Assembly: GCA_021838785.1 (NCBI GenBank)
Contig: JAKCCV010000019.1
Coordinates: forward strand, 1 to 64,000
Length of the DNA stretch: 64,000 nucleotides
Reading direction: 5' to 3'
DNA from: Acidobacteriota bacterium
Lineage (GTDB): Bacteria > Acidobacteriota > Terriglobia > UBA7540
Shown: piece after piece, positions 37,996 through 44,952 of the stretch
Layout: each line of letters starts with the position of its first letter
Numbering within the stretch: position 1 is the stretch's first letter
Position numbers and translations under genes: made by a program
The notes under the pieces: generated by a model
The model's database searches: none
The model's input: only the letters and a program-made list of their open reading frames with translations
What the model was told of the DNA's origin: nothing

Positions 37996-39375
37996 ATGGC
38001 AAATCTTGTGGGTGCCGAAGCGGCGCGCAGCTCCGGGAGGTCGGTCGCCACGGGGCGCAGCGCCTGGCGCCGATTCTTTCTGGCGCTTTTTACCCTGGTT
38101 TTTTCCCTGTTGATGGCCCTTTACGCGACCGACGTGCGAGAATCCGGCCACTACCTGCTCGGTGCGGCGCTGGCGCTCGTGGCGCTCGTGTTGACCGCGG
38201 CGGTGGCGATCCAGATTGTTCCTCGCCTGGTGCGCCGCACGGCGCTCGAACATTGGATGGGGAAGATCGAGTATGAAATCACGCGCGAAGGCGTGGTCTA
38301 TATCGTTCTCGTCCTCGCCATTGGAATCGCGGCGCTCAACACCGGCAACAATCTTCTCTTTATCGTCCTGGCCAGTCTGCTGGCCGGCATCTTGGCTTCG
38401 GGCGTGTTGTCACGGCTGGTGCTGAAGGGTCTCGAGTTGGAGCTGACCCTGCCGGATCATCTGTTCGCGGAACGGGCCGTGGCGGCTCGTCTGGCGTTGT
38501 CCAATCGCAAACGCGTCTTCCCGTCGTTTTCCATCACCATTTCCGGCCGCACCCCGAAAAAACGGGAAAACGTGTCCGCCGCGGCCGCTGCGCGACGCAT
38601 TCTCCATCAGGCCGTTTATATTCCGTATCTTCCTCATCGCGCCACGGTCAGCCAAAGCGTGGAAATTATTTTCCCCCACCGCGGCCGTTACACGCAGGAC
38701 GGCTTTCGCGTCAGCACAAAATTTCCGTTTGGTCTGTTGCGCAAAGGGCACGAACTCGCCAACCATCAAGAGGTGATTGTTTTGCCCAACGTTGAGCCGA
38801 CGGGCGAGCTGATGCAGATGCTCTCCCTGTTGGGCAGCGAGGCGGAGAGTCCCTGGAAGGGGCACGGACACGACCTCTATGCGATCCGCGATTATCAGGA
38901 AACCGACGCCGCCCGCCATGTGGACTGGAAAGCTTCCGCCAAAGCCCAAGCCTTGAAGGTGCGCGAATTTACCCGCGAGGACGAGCGCCGCTTCAGCTTG
39001 ATTTTTGACCGGTTCGCGCCCCAGCTCGCCTCCCCCACCGTCGAGCAGTTTGAGAGGGCCGTACGGTTCTGTGCCAGCCTGTCGTGGCGCTTTTACGAGA
39101 TGGAAGCGCAGATGGAGTTCCTGACGGAGGATTTCACAACACCCATGGCCTCCGCCTCCGAGGTCATTTTCCCCGCGCTCGAGAAGCTGGCACTTGTCGA
39201 GCTTGCGGCCACGGACGGCCCGGCGTTTTGGGCATCGCTCGGCCCGGCGCTCGAAGGGTTTCGGGTGATTTTCACCGCTCGGCCGCGCCACCTGATTCCT
39301 CCGGGCGATTGGGCGGGGACACAATTCGTTTTCATGGAGGATCTCGGCAGCGTGGCCGCTTCGGACCCGCCATGA
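37996..39375 (+). CDS. DUF58 membrane protein (von Willebrand-like domain family)
   Basis: A 459-residue DUF58 protein. Two transmembrane helices near the N-terminus (about 27-48 and 52-72) and another hydrophobic pair (about 90-135) precede the conserved DUF58 motif, here YQETDAARHVDWKASAK (about 305-321). DUF58 proteins usually sit in operons with a MoxR ATPase and a transglutaminase-like protein; neither is present here. The gene diverges from the ECF sigma operon. The family is thought to assist folding or activation of partner proteins; the substrate is unknown. Confidence 0.88.
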   Translation: MANLVGAEAARSSGRSVATGRSAWRRFFLALFTLVFSLLMALYATDVRESGHYLLGAALALVALVLTAAVAIQIVPRLVRRTALEHWMGKIEYEITREGVVYIVLVLAIGIAALNTGNNLLFIVLASLLAGILASGVLSRLVLKGLELELTLPDHLFAERAVAARLALSNRKRVFPSFSITISGRTPKKRENVSAAAAARRILHQAVYIPYLPHRATVSQSVEIIFPHRGRYTQDGFRVSTKFPFGLLRKGHELANHQEVIVLPNVEPTGELMQMLSLLGSEAESPWKGHGHDLYAIRDYQETDAARHVDWKASAKAQALKVREFTREDERRFSLIFDRFAPQLASPTVEQFERAVRFCASLSWRFYEMEAQMEFLTEDFTTPMASASEVIFPALEKLALVELAATDGPAFWASLGPALEGFRVIFTARPRHLIPPGDWAGTQFVFMEDLGSVAASDPP

Positions 39376-39465
39376 ACCTCTGGCGCGGAGCCTCGGCCGC
39401 TCAACCCATAACCGACCGCCGCCGGGACGTGTTGTTCCGTTTCTCCTCCAGGTGGCGCTCTGCGG

Positions 39466-40449
39466 CTATACCTTCAGCCTTTCACGCGCTAATACCACCG
39501 CGCCCAAAGGGCCTGCGTCGTCGCCAAGCTGGCCCGGCAGAATCTTAATGCCCTGCGCTCGCGCGGGGTGGAGGAAGTACTCGTAAGCGGTTTGGCGAAT
39601 CGGCTTCACGAAGTCTTCCTGGAGGCGCGCGGCGATGCCGCCGCCGATCACGATGCGTTCGGGGTCGAGCAGATTGACGGCGTTGGCCGCCAGGATGCCC
39701 AGGTAATACTGCGCTCGCTTGAAAACCTCCTCCATCACGCGATCGCGCTTTTTCAGCGCCGCCTGAATGATGCTGCTGGTCATGCGGGTGTGGCCTTTCT
39801 TCTTCATAATTTTCAGCACAACGCTCTTGCGACCCGAGGCGATGGCGGCGCGAACGTCGCGCTCCATCGCCGTGCGGCTCGCCAAGGCTTCGGCGCAGCC
39901 ACGATGGCCGCAGTGGCACAAAGGGCCTTGCACCATGAGCACGGTGTGGCCAATTTCTCCGGCACTACCGCAGGCGCCTTCGTAAAGCTTTCCTTGCAGC
40001 ACCAACGCGCCGCCAATGCCCGTCCCGACAAAGATGCCCACCAGATTTTGTGCCCCTTGGCCCGCGCCCAGCCTATACTCGCCCATCATGCCGACATTCA
40101 CATCATTCTCCACGCGCACCGGCAGGCGCAGGCGCTGGCGCAACTCCTTGGCCAACGGCACTTCGGTCCAGCCGAGGTTGGGGGCTTGCTCCACCACGCC
40201 GCGTCGCGCGTCAATGGTGCCGGGCGCGCCCACGCTCACCGCTCCCAAGTCGGCTCGCCGCACCCCGGCCGTTTTGAGCGCCGCCTCAATCACTTCTTCC
40301 ATTTTGGCTATCGTCACCCGTGGCTTGGCGGGCACCGGCGTGCGAACCTTCTGCGAGCCGAGAATGCGGTAGCTTCCATCCACTACCATGGCCCGCAAAC
40401 TGGTCCCGCCCAAATCCACACCCACGTAATACGGCTTGTGCTTCGCCAT
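39466..40449 (-). CDS. ROK family sugar kinase (glucokinase-like)
   Basis: A 327-residue ROK protein. The N-terminal phosphate-binding loop is GVDLGGTSLRAMVVDG (about 9-24). A second glycine-rich stretch is VGIFVGTGIGGALVL (about 135), with the catalytic Asp in ENDVNVG. The ROK zinc-binding motif is EIGHTV followed by CHCGHRGCAEA (about 165-190), typical of ROK kinases rather than repressors, and no N-terminal HTH is present. It most likely phosphorylates glucose or a related hexose with ATP in the cytoplasm. The neighbours give no pathway hint. Confidence 0.92.
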   Translation of the reverse strand: MAKHKPYYVGVDLGGTSLRAMVVDGSYRILGSQKVRTPVPAKPRVTIAKMEEVIEAALKTAGVRRADLGAVSVGAPGTIDARRGVVEQAPNLGWTEVPLAKELRQRLRLPVRVENDVNVGMMGEYRLGAGQGAQNLVGIFVGTGIGGALVLQGKLYEGACGSAGEIGHTVLMVQGPLCHCGHRGCAEALASRTAMERDVRAAIASGRKSVVLKIMKKKGHTRMTSSIIQAALKKRDRVMEEVFKRAQYYLGILAANAVNLLDPERIVIGGGIAARLQEDFVKPIRQTAYEYFLHPARAQGIKILPGQLGDDAGPLGAVVLARERLKV

Positions 40450-40762
40450 CTTTTCCCTCCGCGATGTCCTTCGCTGCGCCAGTGTACCGCAGTCGTCGGA
40501 ACAGGCAAGCAGAAAGAAATTTTGCCCGGGGGTTCGGACCTGCCGTTTGAGCGTTGGGCGCGGTTACAGGCAGGTCCCGGAAAATCAGGGGCTGCACCAC
40601 AGCCGGGGCTCGGTTTTTGGCGCCTCATGCAACGCTCCGAAAATTTCAGAAATCCTACTTATAAGGATCGGGAATGAGGGAACCATCAGCGCCAAGGCGA
40701 AAGGCCGAGCGTGGGTTCTACGTCGTCATCTCGATGCCAGGTTAGTTGAAGGAGGAACGAAA
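40450..40762. other. Divergent intergenic region, ROK kinase / beta-barrel protein
   Basis: 313 bases with promoters expected in both directions. A TATAAG hexamer at 40660-40665, inside a CTTATAAG palindrome, is the only AT-rich feature; no good -35 accompanies it. The long frame that runs through the region into the barrel gene is rejected as an upstream extension, because a signal peptide and a ribosome binding site lie at 40763. Confidence 0.35.
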
Positions 40763-41416
40763 ATGAGACGAAATTATTGGCGCGAGTATCTGGCAGCAGC
40801 ATTTCTTAGTGCCGTTTGGGTGGCCGCGGCGAGGGCGCAATCGCCGAACTTCCACCGCTGGAGCTTCGAGGTTGGGGCTGGAGTCACGCCCACGCTGGGG
40901 CACACCTCCGATGAACTGGGTACCGGTTGGAACGTCACCGGAGGCGCAGGTTACAATTTCAACTCTCGATTCGGGGCCGATCTTCAGGTGATGTACGACC
41001 GCCTCGGCGTTAACTCCTCGGTGCTTAAGGAGTTCTCGGTTCCGGGCGCAAACGCCCACCTTTGGGGCTTCACGCTGGACCCCATCGTTCGTTTTCGGAC
41101 GGATGATCGCCTGGGGTTCTACATCACGGGAGGAGGCGGCTATTACCGTCGAATTGTGAATTTCACCCGACCGACGACGGCGATTATTGACGTGTTCGAC
41201 CCCTTCTTCGGTATCATTCAGCCCATCGTGGTGCCCGCCAACCAGACCATCGGAACCATCACCCGCGTGGGCTGGGGCGAAAATATCGGCGGTGGCTTCA
41301 CGTATAAACTAGGCGACGGACACGAGAAATTCTTCGTGGAAGCGCGATACCACCACATTGAGACTCGACCGAGGTCAACCGATATTCTGCCCATCACCGT
41401 GGGTATTCGCTGGTAG
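40763..41416 (+). CDS. Small outer-membrane beta-barrel protein
   Basis: From the ATG at 40763, preceded by GGAGGAACG, the product has 217 residues. A signal peptide (about 1-25, ending AARAQ) is followed by alternating amphipathic strands such as WSFEVGAGVTPTL, GAGYNFNSRFGADLQVMYD and GFYITGGGGYYRR. It ends with RYHHIETRP and an aromatic C-terminus (GIRW). This is the pattern of an OmpA/OmpW-like eight-stranded barrel, with no OmpA peptidoglycan-binding domain. Ligand and role are unknown. It appears to be a single-gene transcript. Confidence 0.82.
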   Translation: MRRNYWREYLAAAFLSAVWVAAARAQSPNFHRWSFEVGAGVTPTLGHTSDELGTGWNVTGGAGYNFNSRFGADLQVMYDRLGVNSSVLKEFSVPGANAHLWGFTLDPIVRFRTDDRLGFYITGGGGYYRRIVNFTRPTTAIIDVFDPFFGIIQPIVVPANQTIGTITRVGWGENIGGGFTYKLGDGHEKFFVEARYHHIETRPRSTDILPITVGIRW

Positions 41417-41506
41417 GTTGACTGGTCTGACCTAGGAACTCCCGTGGACGGGTGGCAGCCCGACCGTGGAGCCCTTGTATCCTGAAGGAGGGGCTTAGCA
41501 CACCGG

Positions 41507-42967
41507 TTAGCCGGCCGGGCGTTGGGATAAGCGGGGCGCAGGCCGTGGCATCACGGGGCGCGAACGACGGAACGCGGTGGGCGGGCGAGGCGGCGCGCCG
41601 GGAACGTAACAGCCATCCTCAGCCTGCACCGAAAAGCCCGCGTGCCGGAGCAGTTCGACTCGCACCCGATGGTAACTGCCGTTAGCCAGGTAGCGCGGAA
41701 TCTCGAAGGTGAGAATATAGAGCGAGCGGGGCAAGCGAGCGGCCATCGGAAAAGCAAATTCCGGATCGTAGGTATTGGGAACAAAATTCCCGCCCGTCCC
41801 CGCAGCCAATTGCATGACTACTTCCGTGGCCATGGAGGCTTCACCCACCTTCATTCGGTAGCGCGCCGCAGCCAGCGCCACCCTCTGAGCCTGCGCGGCG
41901 GAAAAGCCCGCCGTGTCAAAGGAGGGCTGCGTCAACTGCGGGCGGATGTCAATGGTGCTCACGGTGATGTTCAGTTGAGTGGCGCGGCGCACCAGGTCAT
42001 CCACTTGCGGCCCGAAGGCGGGGGTTAAAAAGCCGGGTGAAATCACAATAATCCTTCGCGGATCGGGCAATTGCGCCACGGTGTGAATGAGGGAATCCAG
42101 GTGATCCAGGAATTGGGCTGAGCGCCGCTCTTCGGCCGCCAAGACCCGGCGTGCCTGGACATCGGCCTGCCGCGCCGCGCGACGCAAAACCGCCACCGGC
42201 GCGCGATGCGCCGGGTCAGTTTCCAGGTGAAGACACTGAAGCGCCTGCTCGATGGCCACTTCCCGCGCCAAGGCTTGGTGAATGTCCACCACCAGGTAGC
42301 CTTCAAAGTCATTCATGGGCGGGCAGCCATTCACAATAGACTTCGGCAGCGGATGGGCGTGAATGGTCATGAGGGTGTTGTGCAGCGCCAGGAGGTTATG
42401 GGTGAAGGGCAAGGTGTTTTCACCGGAGGCGGTAAAGATTCCTACTCGATCCCACGTTCCGAGGCGGTGAGCAAAATAGCCGTCCGCGCCATCGGTGGCC
42501 CGAATGATCTCCGTGGAGTTCATGTGGAGATCGTCAAAATAAAGCGCGATGTAGCGCAGCGTGGTCACGGCGTGGGGCGAGGTCGGCGCGGGCGGAATGA
42601 TGTTCTCCGCAAAATCGGAAATGACATGAAACCGACCGTCCACCAACAGTCGGAAGTCTTGCCGGCGCAGCCCGCCGACGGAATGCCCATCGGGATCCCG
42701 AACCACCACTGGAATATGAATCGCCACTTCCGGCGGCCGTTTGCGTCGCAGAGGGTAGGCGGCGGGCGTTTTGATGGGATGTCCAAGCGACGCCGCTTGG
42801 GCGCGGGCGGGAATCCAGAGCATAATCCCTGCCAAGAGCCACGCGGCCGTCCGCCAGCGGCTCGTGTCGCGCCAGCGACCCAGGCTGGAGAAGCTCCGGC
42901 TCCTCTTGGCCACGGCCCACAGCCCTCCGAGGCATCGTTGAAGATTCGGTCGTTCCTTGACGTCCAT
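41507..42967 (-). CDS. Acidobacterial VWFA-related domain protein
   Basis: From the ATG at 42967 the product has 486 residues. A signal/anchor segment lies near 40-58 and is followed by a short beta domain (VVVRDPDGHSVGGLRRQDF), which in this family precedes the VWFA-like domain. The A domain begins YIALYFDDLHMNSTE (about 130), with a variant metal site (D-D-x-H-M-N-S), and contains ARRIIVISPGFLTPAF-like strands later. It ends with a Pro/Arg-rich tail. This matches the VWFA-related family that is strongly expanded in Acidobacteria. It is exported, and its binding partners are unknown. Confidence 0.85.
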   Translation of the reverse strand: MDVKERPNLQRCLGGLWAVAKRSRSFSSLGRWRDTSRWRTAAWLLAGIMLWIPARAQAASLGHPIKTPAAYPLRRKRPPEVAIHIPVVVRDPDGHSVGGLRRQDFRLLVDGRFHVISDFAENIIPPAPTSPHAVTTLRYIALYFDDLHMNSTEIIRATDGADGYFAHRLGTWDRVGIFTASGENTLPFTHNLLALHNTLMTIHAHPLPKSIVNGCPPMNDFEGYLVVDIHQALAREVAIEQALQCLHLETDPAHRAPVAVLRRAARQADVQARRVLAAEERRSAQFLDHLDSLIHTVAQLPDPRRIIVISPGFLTPAFGPQVDDLVRRATQLNITVSTIDIRPQLTQPSFDTAGFSAAQAQRVALAAARYRMKVGEASMATEVVMQLAAGTGGNFVPNTYDPEFAFPMAARLPRSLYILTFEIPRYLANGSYHRVRVELLRHAGFSVQAEDGCYVPGAPPRPPTAFRRSRPVMPRPAPRLSQRPAG

Positions 42968-43058
42968 CCCGGCGACAACCTCAGTATCAGCGCGAGCGAG
43001 GAAAATTGTCAACGTTCCGTAAGCGGTTGTCGCGCGCTGGCCCCAGGTCGCGTCCGTG

Positions 43059-43547
43059 CTATCGGTTGGCCTGAACTTCCGCCATCGGGCCAATGAAGGG
43101 CAGTTGGAATTTTTCGTTCTGGTAAGCCTTCGCCACAAGTATCACCCACAGCACCAAGCCTGCCAGGGAGATCCCAGCGTGCAAAAACGCCAGGAGCGTC
43201 CATCCAATCACCGGCACGAGGGCAACGAGCATTCCAACAATCGCCGCCGCAATCCAGAAAACGATCCAGACGAAGCAAAAGAATAGCGACTGAAAGGCGT
43301 GGAAGCGCACAAACCGGTCTTTGTTGTAAGGTTCGATGAGAAGAAAAAGAATCGCCGGAATGAAGGTGAAATAGGCCAGCATTCCCGCCACATTCGGCGT
43401 CAAATCGGCGTTTGCGGCCGGCGGCCTGCTCGCCGGCCCGGAAGGCGTCGGCGTCGGAGGCGCTGGTGCGGCCACCGGCGCTCCACACGAAGCGCAAAAA
43501 GCCGCGCCTTCCTCGAGTTTTGCCCCACATTTTGTGCAAAAGGCCAT
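43059..43547 (-). CDS. Zinc-ribbon DUF4870 membrane protein
   Basis: A 162-residue protein. The N-terminus is a zinc ribbon (CTKCG...CASCG, residues 4-22), followed by a Pro/Ala linker and a membrane domain with three or four helices (about 52-150) matching DUF4870. The motif DRFVRFHAFQSLFF lies between the first and second helices. The zinc ribbon would be cytoplasmic. The family has no assigned function. The gene diverges from the RadA-like/polymerase operon and shares its 360-base upstream region. Confidence 0.85.
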   Translation of the reverse strand: MAFCTKCGAKLEEGAAFCASCGAPVAAPAPPTPTPSGPASRPPAANADLTPNVAGMLAYFTFIPAILFLLIEPYNKDRFVRFHAFQSLFFCFVWIVFWIAAAIVGMLVALVPVIGWTLLAFLHAGISLAGLVLWVILVAKAYQNEKFQLPFIGPMAEVQANR

Positions 43548-43908
43548 GTTCGCGCTCCCTTCGAGTTAGAGTGAATCGCCCGGCTTCAGCTTTTGCCGTC
43601 GGCCAAGGTGCGTGGGCGCTGAAGCGTAGGCTCGTGGGCCGTCTGCCGAAAGCCGACTTATACTAACCTCCCGCTGGTTATAGTGCAATGGCGGAGGCAA
43701 CGGTTCTCTATGTTTCGACAGGCGGCGGATAGAATGGCGGCCGTCGCCGGAACGACGAGCTCTCCTGTTCCCTGAAAAGTTGCAGGGCGGGTTTGGAAGC
43801 GCTTGACTTTCGCTTTTTTTTCGCCTATCCTTCTTACCTGGGGCTGGAAAAGCGGCCGCGTGATGAAAATTGCGGCGCCACGGCCAAGAAGGTGCCCGGA
43901 GGTCCACC
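43548..43908. other. Divergent regulatory region upstream of the PolB operon
   Basis: About 360 bases between the DUF4870 gene (-) and the RadA-like gene (+). It holds the promoter at 43803 and, 32 bases before its -35, an imperfectly spaced inverted pair GGAAC/GTTCC at 43749-43753 and 43767-43771. No coding frame is supported. Confidence 0.5.
43803..43831 (+). promoter_or_regulatory. Sigma-70-type promoter of the RadA-like/PolB operon
   Basis: TTGACT at 43803-43808 and TATCCT at 43826-43831 with exactly 17 bases between them. The predicted transcript start is near 43838, about 70 bases before the first gene. It is one of the best promoter matches in the window. Confidence 0.6.
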
Positions 43909-44592
43909 ATGTTCTCCAACGAGTCACAAGCGATGCCCAGGCCGATGCGTGCAGGGTCTGGTGGGTGCGCGGTGTCGGCGACGGCTCCTTCTGCTCCGGT
44001 GCGCCGCGCCCCGTGGACGTTGCCGACGCAGGGTCTGGCGGTTTTCCACGGGGCGTGCGACACGGCGCGGCTGAGCCACTATTTTTTGCCGCGACTGATT
44101 TTGTCGGGCCAGCGCGTGCTGGTACTCGACGGAGCCAACTCAGCCGACCCGCGATTGATGGCGCGGCTGGCGCGCGAGCGCGGCATGACGTTTGATGCTT
44201 TCAGTCGTCAAATCCAAATTGCGCGCGCCTTCACCTGCTTTCAGCTCACCGAGCTCACGGCGCGGCTGCCGCGCTGGGTGGCGGAGTTTCCGGCGAAGGT
44301 CTTAATCGTCACGGCGCTGCCCGAGCTTTACTTCGACGAAGACGTACGAGATGGCGATGCGCACGCGGCGTTCGAGCAAGCGCTCCGCCATCTGCGACGC
44401 TGGGCGACGGAGCAAGGCGCGGTGGCCGTCTTTTCTTCCGCTGTGAACTTTGCGCCTTCGGCGGGGCGGCGGAGCTTTTTCCCGCGCCTGGCCGCGGCGG
44501 CGAACGAAGCCTGGGAATTCCAGGTGGATGAAAACGGCCGCATGACGCCGGGGCCGCTGCCGCGGGGGAGCTTTCCATCCCTTGCCCAATAA
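43909..44592 (+). CDS. Rad51/RadA-like protein without ATPase motifs, PolB operon gene 1
   Basis: From the ATG at 43909 (GGAGG upstream) the product has 227 residues. The order of segments follows a RecA/Rad51 core. The P-loop position reads VFHGACDTARLSHY (45-58) and lacks GxxxxGK(T/S). The second strand is RVLVLDGANSADP (69-81). QIQIARAFTCFQL (101-113) resembles the Rad51/RadA ARAxN-x-DHQ segment. The Walker B strand is VLIVTALPELYF (131-142), with Thr where the Asp should be. ATP hydrolysis is therefore unlikely. By position before a specialised polymerase it recalls ImuA in the ImuA-ImuB-DnaE2 system. A structural or loading role for the polymerase is inference. Confidence 0.7.
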   Translation: MFSNESQAMPRPMRAGSGGCAVSATAPSAPVRRAPWTLPTQGLAVFHGACDTARLSHYFLPRLILSGQRVLVLDGANSADPRLMARLARERGMTFDAFSRQIQIARAFTCFQLTELTARLPRWVAEFPAKVLIVTALPELYFDEDVRDGDAHAAFEQALRHLRRWATEQGAVAVFSSAVNFAPSAGRRSFFPRLAAAANEAWEFQVDENGRMTPGPLPRGSFPSLAQ

Positions 44593-44598
44593 AATGCC

Positions 44599-44952
44599 AT
44601 GGGCCGAACCCTCGCCACATTTCGCGACTTGATTGAGCAAGAGATGCAGAACTGGGAGCGTGTCTTTGGGCGGGCGCTGCGGCGGGAAGAGCGCGTGCAC
44701 TTTGAGGCCATGTTCCAACGGGTGCGCCTCTATGTGCAGGCCTGTACGCATCAATCCTCCGTGCACGCCATGGACGCCATCAACGTGGCCATCGGCTTGG
44801 ACCACGAAATTCGGCTGCGCGCGATTGAAGCGCGTTTAGGAATCAACCTTGCGACTCAGTGGATGGATTCTCGACCTTTACCCGTCCGCGGAGGGGATGA
44901 CGCTGTGGCTGATCCCGCAGAACGGCAATCCCCAACGCCGTCGGCTGATTGA
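44599..44952 (+). CDS. Small helical protein, PolB operon gene 2, unknown function
   Basis: A 117-residue frame starting 6 bases after the RadA-like gene. Residues 5-85 look like a compact helical domain (TFRDLIEQEMQNWERVFGRA, then HFEAMFQRVRLYVQACTHQ) rich in Glu, Arg, Met and aromatic residues. The last 35 or so residues are encoded within the first 104 bases of the polymerase gene in another frame and look like non-specific coding. No family is recognised. There is no strong ribosome binding site, so translation probably depends on coupling to the gene upstream. It may be a small subunit of the polymerase complex. Confidence 0.6.
   Translation: MGRTLATFRDLIEQEMQNWERVFGRALRREERVHFEAMFQRVRLYVQACTHQSSVHAMDAINVAIGLDHEIRLRAIEARLGINLATQWMDSRPLPVRGGDDAVADPAERQSPTPSAD

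Noticed and set aside
43749-43771. LexA box upstream of the polymerase operon
   Set aside because: GGAAC and GTTCC are 13 bases apart, which fits neither the CTG-N10-CAG nor the GAAC-N4-GTTC type; kept only as a testable hint.
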